From: Paenibacillus_D tarimensis_A
GTDB taxonomy: Bacteria; Bacillota; Bacilli; Paenibacillales; Paenibacillaceae
NCBI GenBank assembly: GCA_041281825.1
Contig: CP166298.1
Coordinates: forward strand, 1,116,001 to 1,180,000
DNA: 64,000 nt
Direction: 5' to 3'
The notes below the pieces were generated by a model that was not told where the DNA came from, did not search any database, and saw nothing but the letters and a program-made list of their open reading frames with translations. Within the stretch, counting starts at the first letter, position 1. Each line of letters opens with the position of its first letter. A program made the position numbers and the translations under genes. This document shows, piece by piece, positions 45,450-54,272 of the stretch.

Positions 45450-45453
45450 CAGC

Positions 45454-46803
45454 TTAATATAACCATTTTACCCAGAATACCAGAACGATCAGCGTAAAGA
45501 GCAATGACGGGGGGATGACGATCACGGTCACTTTGACATAATCCATCCAATTCACTTTCACTTTATACTGCCGCAGTAAAGTCAACCAGATGAGCGACGC
45601 CAACGTTCCGACCGGGAGCAGCAGGGCGCCGATATCGCTTCCGATTACGCTTGCCAGATAAGCAACCTTTAATGTAAGCGGGTCTAAATCCATGCTCGTT
45701 AACGTGATTGTTCCGATCATTAATGCCGGATGGTTATTGAATAATAAGGACATCAGCGACAGCAGGATGCCCATCCACAGGCTGGCGCTGACCAGATCTC
45801 CGGATACTACAGGTTCGAAGACGGTGATAATCATCTCTGTCAGCCCGATATTCATTAAACCGAATATGATCACATACATACAAAAGGCAAATGCCAGTAC
45901 ATGCCAAGGTGTTTTTGTCACCAAGTCTGCAGGTGTAATGTTCAGGACGGCCCAACGCCAGCCGAGAAGAATGGCCGAGCCGACAATGGCTACGATTTCT
46001 ATGGGAAATCCGTAGTAGGAGGCGATGAATAGAGCGGCACGTACGGAAAATACAAACAGAAGGACATTTCTCATGAACTTATTGCGGTCTTTAATTCCGG
46101 ACAATTTCTCAGGCTCCGAAGCAAGAGGATGTTTGCCGTGTCCGCTGTATAACATCCGTTTCGAATGCAGATGGCGCGGCAGCTGTCTGTAGAAGCATAT
46201 AAAAAGCAGTGCCGAAAGAAAAAGCAGCCCCAGCGTTGCCGGTATAAACATCATGAGGCTGTGCATATACAGATCCATTCCGACTATTTCAAGCGCGATA
46301 AGATTTACAATATTACTCACGCCGATAGGAGCGCTCGATGCCGTAGCGATTAATGCGCCGGACAGTAAATACGGAATTTTCTGATGGTTTTTCAAGCCGA
46401 GCCGATCAAGTAATAGAATTAGTATAGGGGTGGTAATTAATATACTTCCGTCATTATTAAAAAATAATGTCATAAGAAAGCACAGCAGGTTCACATACCA
46501 GAATAAACGAATACCGGATCCTCTTGCTCTGGCGGCCATCCCCTCTGCAGCCCAGTTAAAGAAGCCGAAACTCTCCAGTATGATAGCCATTACAATTGTC
46601 GCCAGAATGGTGATTGCGGCACTGCTTACCGTTGCTCCTATATGAGACAGGTCTGACATAGATACGCTCCCGCTTAATAACACCAATGCCGCGCCTGCTG
46701 AAGCAGGTACGGCTTCATTTAATCCTCTGGGCCGCAACAAGATCAGAATGATCGTAATGACAAAAGAAATTACGGTGAGAGAAACGGTGATGGATCCGAA
46801 CAT
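45454..46803 (-). CDS. ArsB/NhaD-family transporter
   Basis: The 449-residue protein has about eleven membrane helices. Blocks typical of ArsB are FNNDGSILITTPILILLLDR, the domain repeat FNNHPALMIGTITL and GSDIGALLLPVGTLASLIWL. Family members export arsenite/antimonite or exchange sodium for protons. No arsR, arsC or arsA gene is adjacent, so arsenic specificity is unproven. ATG 46803 follows gaaaggag. It is preceded in the same direction by a small single-helix protein gene. Confidence 0.85.
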   Translation of the reverse strand: MFGSITVSLTVISFVITIILILLRPRGLNEAVPASAGAALVLLSGSVSMSDLSHIGATVSSAAITILATIVMAIILESFGFFNWAAEGMAARARGSGIRLFWYVNLLCFLMTLFFNNDGSILITTPILILLLDRLGLKNHQKIPYLLSGALIATASSAPIGVSNIVNLIALEIVGMDLYMHSLMMFIPATLGLLFLSALLFICFYRQLPRHLHSKRMLYSGHGKHPLASEPEKLSGIKDRNKFMRNVLLFVFSVRAALFIASYYGFPIEIVAIVGSAILLGWRWAVLNITPADLVTKTPWHVLAFAFCMYVIIFGLMNIGLTEMIITVFEPVVSGDLVSASLWMGILLSLMSLLFNNHPALMIGTITLTSMDLDPLTLKVAYLASVIGSDIGALLLPVGTLASLIWLTLLRQYKVKVNWMDYVKVTVIVIPPSLLFTLIVLVFWVKWLY

Positions 46804-46837
46804 GTTGACGACTCCTTTCCTCGCTCTTAAAGCAGGT

Positions 46838-46984
46838 TCAGATCACGGTTTCAGCAGTTGGTTTTTTAATTTCCTCAGCATGTTCTTTGCCGGCCGTTTC
46901 CAGCTTTTCATTGAACTGTGCAGGCGGTTTTAACAGCGCGTACATCATGAAACCCGCAGCCACAATAATCAATAAAATGAACAA
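46838..46984 (-). CDS. Small single-pass membrane protein upstream of the ArsB-like gene
   Basis: The minus strand carries aagggggg, then TTG 46984 opening FILLIIVAAGFMMYALLKPP AQ and a charged tail (EKLETAGKEHAEEIKKPTAE). That is 48 residues with one N-terminal membrane helix. It ends 34 bases before the transporter start, which suggests an operon and perhaps an accessory subunit. No family recognised. Confidence 0.5.
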   Translation of the reverse strand: MFILLIIVAAGFMMYALLKPPAQFNEKLETAGKEHAEEIKKPTAETVI

Positions 46985-47140
46985 TCGAAAGCCCCCCTTC
47001 AATCATCGATTTCCCTACCTAGCAACTATCATTAGTAGATATTGATATAGTATTTATATGTGAACCGCTTATTGTCCGTTCTAGTAGATACGCCTGATTT
47101 ATCCATGCATTCGATAGAGTAATATAGGACAAGTCATTTG

Positions 47141-47149
47141 TGGTATACT
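47141..47149 (+). promoter_or_regulatory. Extended -10 promoter candidate
   Basis: TGGTATACT (TGn plus TATACT) 46 bases before the gene at 47195; the -35 region is poor, as allowed for extended -10 promoters. Confidence 0.4.
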
Positions 47150-47194
47150 GTAAAAAAACGGGTAAAGAATGCCGCATAAGGAGAGTTTTCGGAT

Positions 47195-49129
47195 ATGCCC
47201 GATTGGTCCTATCAAACGTTATTTCGTCCGTTATTGTTCGGGCTCCCTTCCCGATTGGCCAGAACGTTGACGCTAACGGCCATGGGATCGCTCAGCAGAG
47301 TGCCCGGCGGCGCTTTTGTCATTCGCACCTTGGGCCATATGGAGCCGTCTCCCTTACTCATGCGGAGTATTGCCGGCCTGGCACTCGGCACCCCGATTGG
47401 TCTGTCCGGGGGTGTCGACCCGCAAGGGACGGCTCATAAAGCGCTCGCGCAATTTGGCTTCGGCTTTATCGAGCACGGTCCGGTCACTGTACGTCCGATC
47501 CGGTGCCAATTGCCGATCGGGAATGATCGCGTCCGGGAGACGATTCGCTATCCTTCCTATTATGAGAATGAGGGACTCGACCGGGTCGCCGAACGGATGC
47601 TAAGCCCGGGCCATAGACTGCCGCAGATGGCTCGACTTACGCCGATGCCGGATGCTTCGCCCGAACGGGCGCTGCAGGAAATCGGTACGATGATGAAGCG
47701 GCTTCGCGCTTCCGGGGCGGCAGGATTCTATCTGGACATAGTAAGAAGGCCCAGGTCATGGGAGGATTCGCTCTCTATACTGGAAGGGTTGCCGGCTGTG
47801 ATTGAGAGCTTGACTGAGAACGGGGACGGACAAATCCCGCTGTTTATCTATTTTCCGCCTGAGCTGCCGAAGGAACGGCTGGTTGAATTGCTGAATCGGC
47901 ATGAAGCCTCGATGTGGAGCGGATGTGTGATCGGCGAGGCGGTACAAGACGGTGCCGGCGTGCGGGTCGGAAGAGAGGGGAAGGCGCTCGCTATAAGATT
48001 GATTGAACAGATTCGCGCGTTGCGCGGGCCGGCATTTGTTATCAAAGCGGGCGGGGGCGTTCATGAACCCCGGGATGCGCTTGATCTAATGTCTGCCGGC
48101 GCGGATAACATCATTCTGCACAGCGGGTTGATCTATGCCGGCCCTGGCCTGCCGAAACGGATCAACGAAGCGATCATCTATGAACAAGTCCGGACAACCG
48201 CCGAACCGGAGCCGCCTTTATTCTGGAAGCATTGGGGATGGATGTGCCTGCTCGGCATCGGCATGATCATCGGCGGAATGATTGCGTGGTTTATAGCGGC
48301 TACAACGGTGCTGCTGCATTATGATTTGGAGTTTCTGGGGATGACGCTTTCGGAGATTCATTCGATCAACGGGCGGCTGCTGCATTTTATGTCCCATGAC
48401 CGCATTACGCTCGCCGGAACAATGATCTCCATCGGGATTTTATACTTTCAACTGGCCAGGTACGGATTAAAGTACGGTTTGCACTGGGCGAAGACGGCAT
48501 TGATGACTTCGGGTATCGTCGGATTTTCGAGTTTTTTCCTGTACTTGGGGTATGGCTATTTCGATCCGCTGCACGCATTGGTTGCTGCCATTCTGCTGCC
48601 GATGTTTATTCTTTCGATGCGAAGCAACCCGGATCAGCCTGACCGAAGGCCGGTTAACTTGCATAACAGCGGCATTTGGCGGCAGGCCATGTGGGGACAG
48701 TTATGTTTTGTCTCGCTTGGGTTTGCGCTCGCGACCGGCGGACTCACGATTGCCGCCGTCGGTGTGACCCAGGTGTTCGTGCCGGAGGACCTGGTCTTTT
48801 TGCAGACGACTCCGGCTCAGCTGCAGGAAGCCAATCCGCATCTCATTCCGCTGATTGCCCATGACCGGGCGGGGTTCGGGGGCGCACTGCTCTGCGATGC
48901 ATTGGCGATTCTCATTCTGGCGCTATGGGGAATACAGCAGGGTCGGAGATGGCAGTGGTGGACGTTGCTGCTCGGCGGGGCGCCGGGATTTTATGCGGGG
49001 TTCAGCATTCATCTGCATATCGGTTATACCGATCTATGGCATTTAATGCCGGCGCTGTTCGCGCTGCTGCTGTATATAACCGGACTTATTTTACTTTATC
49101 CGTATTTGATGAGGAAGGCTGAAGGATAA
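47195..49129 (+). CDS. Dihydroorotate-dehydrogenase-like domain fused to a multi-helix membrane domain
   Basis: Residues 1-335 of this 644-residue protein follow class 2 PyrD: LFRPLLFGLPSRLARTLTL, GTPIGLSGGVDPQGTAHKAL, FGFGFIEHGPVTVRP, and the FMN-phosphate part FVIKAGGGVHEPRDALDLMS then AGADNIILHSGLIYAGPGLP. The NxSSPN substrate loop and the catalytic serine region are not recognisable. Residues ~345-640 contain about eight membrane helices (LLGIGMIIGGMIAWFIAATT onward). It is therefore probably not a pyrimidine enzyme but a flavin-binding or degenerate membrane protein. ATG 47195 follows aaggagag. Monocistronic. Confidence 0.78.
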   Translation: MPDWSYQTLFRPLLFGLPSRLARTLTLTAMGSLSRVPGGAFVIRTLGHMEPSPLLMRSIAGLALGTPIGLSGGVDPQGTAHKALAQFGFGFIEHGPVTVRPIRCQLPIGNDRVRETIRYPSYYENEGLDRVAERMLSPGHRLPQMARLTPMPDASPERALQEIGTMMKRLRASGAAGFYLDIVRRPRSWEDSLSILEGLPAVIESLTENGDGQIPLFIYFPPELPKERLVELLNRHEASMWSGCVIGEAVQDGAGVRVGREGKALAIRLIEQIRALRGPAFVIKAGGGVHEPRDALDLMSAGADNIILHSGLIYAGPGLPKRINEAIIYEQVRTTAEPEPPLFWKHWGWMCLLGIGMIIGGMIAWFIAATTVLLHYDLEFLGMTLSEIHSINGRLLHFMSHDRITLAGTMISIGILYFQLARYGLKYGLHWAKTALMTSGIVGFSSFFLYLGYGYFDPLHALVAAILLPMFILSMRSNPDQPDRRPVNLHNSGIWRQAMWGQLCFVSLGFALATGGLTIAAVGVTQVFVPEDLVFLQTTPAQLQEANPHLIPLIAHDRAGFGGALLCDALAILILALWGIQQGRRWQWWTLLLGGAPGFYAGFSIHLHIGYTDLWHLMPALFALLLYITGLILLYPYLMRKAEG

Positions 49130-49155
49130 CGTTAGCGGGTAGTGAGCTATAAAAC

Positions 49156-49196
49156 AAGAGACCGATGCCCTTTGGACGGGGCACGGTCTCTTTTTG
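49156..49196 (+). terminator. Strong terminator after the fusion gene
   Basis: agagaccgatgccc / gggcacggtctct stem with a tttggacg loop and TTTTT. Confidence 0.88.
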
Positions 49197-49348
49197 AGCC
49201 GGGCTTGTCCATGAAATGAACAACAGCCAAGCAAACGAGGACTGCCGGTGGGTTGTGATTGATTGAACCCGCCCATTAGCCCAGAGTGCGGATAACGATT
49301 AGTCAGGCGGCACCGACGGTCAGAAATTGATATGATCCGCCTATATCC

Positions 49349-49383
49349 ACCTATATTTTTTATAGGTCCGTGTCCAGTATAAT
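49349..49383 (+). promoter_or_regulatory. Promoter with inverted repeat before the CBM9 gene
   Basis: Perfect inverted repeat acctata-ttttt-tataggt (49349-49367) sits where the -35 would be, followed by TATAAT at 49378-49383, 44 bases before the ATG. An activator or repressor site is plausible. The rest of 49197-49348 shows no gene. Confidence 0.5.
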
Positions 49384-49427
49384 CAAGGCGAATTCAACAA
49401 ACTAAATGTAACAAGGGAGGGGGATTT

Positions 49428-50564
49428 ATGAAGAAAAGGTTAGTTTCACTGATTTGCATTGCTGCGCTTGCCGCGTCCATCATTCCATCCGTGGTATCGG
49501 GAGCTTCTTCGAACGATGTATTGAAAGCGGTTGCACCCCCTGTAATCGATGGAAAAAACGATGACTTCTGGGACCAAGCGATTGCGTACCCTATGCCCAA
49601 TTATCTTGTCGCGGTCCATGATCATGACGGTGATCACGGGGCCCCCAGGCTTGACCCGGTCAAAGAGGCCGATGATTTTTCCGGTGCATGGAAAGCGTTA
49701 TGGGATGACCAGAACTTTTATCTGCTGATAGAAATTACGGACCAGAAACGGATTGGCTGGAATATTGAGGCTGAACGCAATGAAATTCATTATGATGATA
49801 TTGCTTCATTTTACCTGACGCCGGATAAGAATACGCCTTATACAACAGCATTGTGGCATCCCAAGTCAAATGACATGAAAGGCTGGCACGGTCCGCCGGA
49901 TTGGAAGAACTATGATCTTTCCAAGATCGAATGGTCTGTCAATGACCATGATACCGGCTACATAATCGAGGCGGCAATTCCTTGGTCTGTTGCTGGAACT
50001 CAGCCGAAAGCGAATCAAAGGCTGCTCTTCGATGCTCAAGCTGTAGATAATGATTTGGGAGGGGACTGGAATGCTTCCAACGGAGTTAACGGCCGCTATC
50101 CTCAATCGAAAATTACATGGAGTGATCTGAAGAATAAGGCATGGGAGGATAACGCAAATCTGGGCACCATCGTGCTAAGGGATGCAACGACTGCATCGCC
50201 TGCCGCTGGTAGCGGAATTACGTTGTATATCAATGGCGATGATAAGACCGCTGAGGCAGCACCTGTTATTGTAAATGACAGAACGCTGGTGCCGCTGCGA
50301 ATGATTTTCCAAACACTTGGAGCCGAGGTGGAATGGGATCAGGAAACCAAATCTGTCCATGCCAAGAAGGATAAAACATCAATTTCGTTGCAAATCGGAT
50401 CAAAAAAAGCGACCAAAAACGGCTCCCCCCTTGAACTTGATGTAGAGCCGCAGTTAATCAACGACAAAACAATGGTTCCTCTTCGTTTTGTAAGTGAAGC
50501 ATTGGGGGCCGAAGTGAAGTGGGTGGAAGAAACAAAAAGCATTTATATCACTTCGAAGAAATAG
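49428..50564 (+). CDS. Secreted CBM9-like protein with C-terminal copper-amine-oxidase N-terminal domain
   Basis: The 378-residue product has a signal peptide (1-25) and residues ~35-250 of CBM9/DOMON-like carbohydrate-binding type (VIDGKNDDFWDQAIAYPMPN, DDQNFYLLIEITD, YIIEAAIPWS). Residues ~265-378 form a complete CuAO-N domain with its two stalk repeats (IVNDRTLVPLRMIFQTLGAE; INDKTMVPLRFVSEALGAEV). CuAO-N domains are common cell-surface modules in Paenibacillus and do not imply oxidase activity. Probably binds glycans at the surface. ATG 49428 follows ggagggggat. Confidence 0.85.
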   Translation: MKKRLVSLICIAALAASIIPSVVSGASSNDVLKAVAPPVIDGKNDDFWDQAIAYPMPNYLVAVHDHDGDHGAPRLDPVKEADDFSGAWKALWDDQNFYLLIEITDQKRIGWNIEAERNEIHYDDIASFYLTPDKNTPYTTALWHPKSNDMKGWHGPPDWKNYDLSKIEWSVNDHDTGYIIEAAIPWSVAGTQPKANQRLLFDAQAVDNDLGGDWNASNGVNGRYPQSKITWSDLKNKAWEDNANLGTIVLRDATTASPAAGSGITLYINGDDKTAEAAPVIVNDRTLVPLRMIFQTLGAEVEWDQETKSVHAKKDKTSISLQIGSKKATKNGSPLELDVEPQLINDKTMVPLRFVSEALGAEVKWVEETKSIYITSKK

Positions 50565-50604
50565 GGCAACAACGATTCGCAGGAATATCCGAGTCGCTTG
50601 CCGA

Positions 50605-51195
50605 TTAGCCCGGCAAATCAGCTGCGGATTCCGTAATTTGCTTCATCGTGAAGGATATACATGAGAGGCGGTCTGAACGGATCGTCTCTTCGCTTTCATA
50701 GATCTCCCGAAGCGTATACTTATCCCCCTCGTCCAGAACGTACTGCTCCAGTGACTCATTGGATGGGTCGACGATCCAATATTCCGGAATTCGGTATCTG
50801 GAATAGGCAGCCTTCTTGCTGTAACGGTCCCGCTTTACGGAATGTGGAGACACGATTTCAGCAACTAGATCTGGAGTGCCTTCAATTCCTCTGCGCGTCA
50901 CGATGGACTTCCTGTTGCGGTGTACCATCACCAGATCCGGCTGGCGAACCTCGGTCTGCGACAGAATGAGATCTATCGGAGAGGCGAAGATCAAATAGTC
51001 CGACTGACAGCTATCGGTAATAAGATGCTGAAGCTGGTTGCTGATGTATTGGTGCTTCGGGGAAGGAGCCGGAGTCATCAGTTCCAATGTTCCGTCCGCA
51101 AGTTCGTAACGCCGTCCGTCATCCTTCAGGCTGGCGTAATCGTCGTAAGTGGCGGATTGTTCGCGAATAATCGGATTGTCTTTATGCGGTTTCAT
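50605..51195 (-). CDS. Uma2-family (DUF820) restriction-endonuclease-like protein
   Basis: The 196-residue protein has the PD-(D/E)XK-type pattern of Uma2 proteins: RYELADGTLELMTPAPSPKH, VRQPDLVMVHRNRK, LVAEIVSPHSVKRDRYSKKA, YRIPEYWIVDPSNESLEQY. ATG 51195 follows ggaggtg; 11 further codons upstream are open but lack a site. These small genes are widespread; the biological role is unclear. It is convergent with the CBM9 gene. Confidence 0.9.
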   Translation of the reverse strand: MKPHKDNPIIREQSATYDDYASLKDDGRRYELADGTLELMTPAPSPKHQYISNQLQHLITDSCQSDYLIFASPIDLILSQTEVRQPDLVMVHRNRKSIVTRRGIEGTPDLVAEIVSPHSVKRDRYSKKAAYSRYRIPEYWIVDPSNESLEQYVLDEGDKYTLREIYESEETIRSDRLSCISFTMKQITESAADLPG

Positions 51196-51302
51196 AAGAA
51201 CACCTCCAATGAAAGATCCTCCTCCCATTATACCACAACCCGAACATACATTCCATGGTCAATAAATCGCCAACTGCCCTATTATGTAAACATGGCGGGT
51301 CA

Positions 51303-52556
51303 TTATCCATTTAACCCCCGATGCTCGAGATGCTTTACTTTTGAGATGCCCAGCGCAGTGTTGTCCCAGAGCGTCTTTTCAACGGACTCGAATTGGTGTA
51401 CTTCGCATCGAACCATCAATACAACTTCGGAGGTAATGTACTTTACGCCTGATTTATTTTTTTTGATCAGAAGCAGCTTGATGAGAAACCCGGCTGCAAA
51501 GCCGCTTACAGCCCCAATAATTCCCCATAGGATCGGTCCCCACTTCAATTCGTAACCGTAAATCGCGCCGAGCAGCATGAAACAAGTGCCTAAGATGGCG
51601 GCAAGGTCAAGCATGCTGAAGCCGTCCGCCCGATGGATGGAATCGAACAGCCGACGCGGCTCGGTTCGTTTGTCAATCGGTATAGCGAACATACTGTCTT
51701 TGGCGATTCCTTTCTGCTCCAGCGCTGTAATGGCCATTTCCAAAAAAATATTCTGTTCAAAGGTTGCAATGACGTACATCGCCTTATCATCCTTTTCAGG
51801 CATTATAAATCCAGGGTTCTGGTAGTTTTGCCGTAAAAACTTGGACTGCTCTTTTTCAAACAGCTTGTTCTGCTCAACGGCAGAGACATAAGCGTCGTAC
51901 AAAATAAAAATGTATATTGAAGGCAAATACAACAGCCATTGCATGTCGACGACCTCTTTGGCGAGTGCAAAATCCCCGGTCATTGAATACTGAATCGCCA
52001 GCGGGAGTTTGGAAAAATAACAAATGGCCAGCGTGTACAGAAAGATAAAAAAACCGAGTATTAATTTATGCACATACAGCTGGCCTAGCCCCGGAACAAT
52101 TGCTGACCAGGCAAAGGCCACCCACGGATTCTTTTTATCCAGATAATTCACTCCGGCGGGTCCCATTTTTAGAGACGAAAGCGGTGCGTCCTCCCGGTCC
52201 GCCAAAATGTAAAGCTTGTTAATATCGATCGTCGACCGGTAGCTGTCCCATATCGCGTACATGTAGATGCCGACATAAAGCATGAGCCATCTTTCATCAA
52301 CAACGTCCTTTGCCTGGGCGAATTGTCCCTGCAGGGTATACATTATGCCCAAATTCACGTTGCCTTGGTGATTGATAAAGATTTCCCATAAAATAAGGAT
52401 AAATGCTTTGAAATACCGATGCAGCAGCACATTTCCGAAGCCGGGGTAAGAAAAAGCAAAAAAAGCGACGATCCACGGATTTCTTAAATGAATCTGTGTG
52501 GTCGTTATTGGAGAAAGGGCAGCTCTTGAACGCCTGTGATCAGGGGATTGGTTCAA
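51303..52556 (-). CDS. Membrane protein with duplicated TM2-like segments
   Basis: The 417-residue protein contains two related halves: NPWIVAFFAFSYPGFGNVLL (from ~27) and NPWVAFAWSAIVPGLGQLYV (from ~143). Each is followed by a second helix and by a FAxAKxVVDxxWLLY-type segment, so an internal duplication is clear. The C-terminal part has a soluble stretch (MYVIATFEQNIFLEMAITAL EQKG) and two more helices. Start TTG 52556, with gaggttgg about 10 bases upstream. Function unknown. Confidence 0.7.
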   Translation of the reverse strand: MNQSPDHRRSRAALSPITTTQIHLRNPWIVAFFAFSYPGFGNVLLHRYFKAFILILWEIFINHQGNVNLGIMYTLQGQFAQAKDVVDERWLMLYVGIYMYAIWDSYRSTIDINKLYILADREDAPLSSLKMGPAGVNYLDKKNPWVAFAWSAIVPGLGQLYVHKLILGFFIFLYTLAICYFSKLPLAIQYSMTGDFALAKEVVDMQWLLYLPSIYIFILYDAYVSAVEQNKLFEKEQSKFLRQNYQNPGFIMPEKDDKAMYVIATFEQNIFLEMAITALEQKGIAKDSMFAIPIDKRTEPRRLFDSIHRADGFSMLDLAAILGTCFMLLGAIYGYELKWGPILWGIIGAVSGFAAGFLIKLLLIKKNKSGVKYITSEVVLMVRCEVHQFESVEKTLWDNTALGISKVKHLEHRGLNG

Positions 52557-52651
52557 TTCATACCAACCTCATTTCATCAGAAAAGATGTGGTGTTTTAGT
52601 ATAAATTTTTACCATTTGTTTGAAAAAGATACATCTTAAGGAGGGATTTCT

Positions 52652-52693
52652 ATGGCTGACATCACTCGACTTTTGACGGCAATTGGCTTATAA
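52652..52693 (+). CDS. 13-codon leader ORF with perfect ribosome-binding site
   Basis: aaggagg lies 7 bases before an ATG opening MADITRLLTAIGL and a stop, 43 bases before the WecA/TagO-like gene. It could be a regulatory leader peptide or the relic of a 5' coding end. Evidence is only the start signals. Confidence 0.3.
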   Translation: MADITRLLTAIGL

Positions 52694-52735
52694 TTTCTTT
52701 GGAAATACTTCCCTGCCGATAAGGAGTGATGACGA

Positions 52736-53563
52736 ATTTTATACCTTTTTTCTTTTTTGGTGTCGTTTCTTGTTGTATTCATCATAATTCCGCCACTGCG
52801 AAAGCTGGCTTTCCGCATTGATTTTGTGGACAAGCCTCGAAAAGACGTAGAACGGAAAATTCACCGGGAACCGATCCCGCTTACAGCCAGCTTCGCTATT
52901 TTTATCGGTTTTTCAATCACGTATATCCTTTTTTCACAGCAATACGACGGACAGACGGCAGCTATCATTATAGGTTCATTCATATTATTGGTGATCGGAA
53001 CAATTGACGACTGGTACAAGACGCATGGAAAAGACTTCCCGGCATTGCCGAAGCTGATCTTCCAGGTATCTGCGGCAGTCATTGTATATTACTCGGGGAT
53101 TGCTTTTACCGGTTTTTATAATCCATTCAGCGGCGAATATGTCTGGCTGCCGGTCTGGCTGCAATTTCTTTTGACGATCATGTGGATCTTCGGGGTAACC
53201 ACAGTCATTAATTTTTCAGACGGGATGGACGGGTTAGCCGGAGGTCTGTCGGCGATATCGGCAATTACACTGTTTATTGTCGCTTTAACAATGGGGCAGG
53301 GCAATTCGGCCTTAATGGCTGTTATATTGCTTGGCGTTGCATTAGCGTATTTAAAGTATAACAAACCTCCCGCAAAAATCTTTATGGGGGACGGAGGGGC
53401 GACGATACTTGGATTTATTCTTAGTGTTATCGCGTTAGACGGTGCTTTTAAACAGGCGACAGTATTGTCGCTGTTTATTCCGATCCTGGCACTTGGAGTT
53501 CCGATTTTCGACAACTTGTTCGTCGTCGCCAAACGATTTATCCAGCGCAAACCCGTTTATTAA
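52736..53563 (+). CDS. WecA/TagO/MraY-family glycosyl-1-phosphate transferase, prematurely terminated
   Basis: The frame encodes a polytopic transferase with FVDKPRKDVERKIHREPIP, the Asp-rich NFSDGMDGLAGG, and GDGGATILGFILSVIAL. It transfers a sugar-1-phosphate to undecaprenyl phosphate in wall polymer synthesis. No ATG fits: aaggag at 52721 is 9 bases before ATT 52736, from which the frame runs LYLFSFLVSFLVVFIIIPPL, a good first helix. TTG 52757 has no site, and an ATG at 52729 is out of frame and too close. The reading ends at TAA 53561-53563, but homologous sequence continues in the same frame to 53695. Either a damaged gene or one read through. Confidence 0.75.
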   Translation: MLYLFSFLVSFLVVFIIIPPLRKLAFRIDFVDKPRKDVERKIHREPIPLTASFAIFIGFSITYILFSQQYDGQTAAIIIGSFILLVIGTIDDWYKTHGKDFPALPKLIFQVSAAVIVYYSGIAFTGFYNPFSGEYVWLPVWLQFLLTIMWIFGVTTVINFSDGMDGLAGGLSAISAITLFIVALTMGQGNSALMAVILLGVALAYLKYNKPPAKIFMGDGGATILGFILSVIALDGAFKQATVLSLFIPILALGVPIFDNLFVVAKRFIQRKPVY

Positions 53564-53695
53564 GCGGATGCCAGCCAGGCGCATTACCGTCTGCTAAGAA
53601 CGGGACTCAAACCGCCGCAGGTTGTTGCCTTCCTTTGTTTGATCAGCGCTTGTTTAAGCTTGTCTTCGATTATTTTGCTGCTTCTGACTGTGTAA
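53564..53695 (+). pseudogene. 3' remainder of the transferase gene after an in-frame TAA
   Basis: Directly after the TAA the same frame reads ADASQAHYRLLRTGLKPPQV then a final membrane helix (CLISACLSLSSIILLLLTV) and a stop at 53695. In TagO/WecA proteins the equivalent HLHHRLL segment follows the last cytoplasmic loop, so this is the missing C-terminus. One base change (AAA to TAA) would explain it. Confidence 0.65.
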
Positions 53696-53835
53696 GAGGG
53701 GGAAAATGTTAATGGAGGGTCGTAATTTCGGCCGAAGTATGCCCCCCGCTAAGGTTATGCCGCCCGCGAGCGCAGCACTTTTGGTTAAATAGGATGACCG
53801 TTTTTCGCCAGTACACTCTGATTGCTCTGGTTCAG

Positions 53836-54014
53836 CGGACCGTAGTTCCTTTATTTTAGGAAAAAACGCAATGACTGCAGGTTGAACGGACCGTAGGCCC
53901 GTTATTTGCCCAGGAAAGGCAGAATTTCTCGCTATATGGAGCAAATAACGGATTCACGGTCCGGAGGTTTCTGAAATCGGACGTATTTCAGAAAATAACG
54001 GATGCTCTGTCCGC
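53836..54014. repeat. Dispersed palindromic element, copy 3 (179 bp), best conserved
   Basis: Units CGGACC-N9-TTATTT at 53836 and 53887, inverted units AAATAACGG-N6-GTCCG at 53943 and 53994; spacing 51, 56, 51. A degenerate fifth unit (agtagcggacactgag, ~54039) keeps the 51-base period. The element occupies the centre of the gene-free stretch 53696-54272, in which I see no other feature. Confidence 0.8.
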
Positions 54015-54272
54015 ATTAATGAGAATTTCGGAGAAAAGTAGCGGACACTGAGGGCAGGTAATATGGTTTGCACAAAAAGGACCGCAAATCAATTTCTCGG
54101 TGCCCACCGCGACTAGCGGCCCTTGTATTTATCGGTTGGATGCCTGCGAAGCCGACGCGTCTATTATATAATCAATCATCTAATTCAATTGAAGGTTGAC
54201 CGAAGGGTTACCCGGATACGGGATTGCGCACCTATTTTCGTTACAAGGTATTATTGGGCTCAATTAGCGATA

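Noticed and set aside
45454..46803. Complete arsenic-resistance operon
   Set aside because: Only the ArsB-family transporter is present; no arsR, arsC or arsA nearby, so the arsenic function is left open.
52652..52693. Riboswitch or T-box before the WecA/TagO-like gene
   Set aside because: The leader is under 180 bases, and I saw no T-box sequence, terminator hairpin or known aptamer core.
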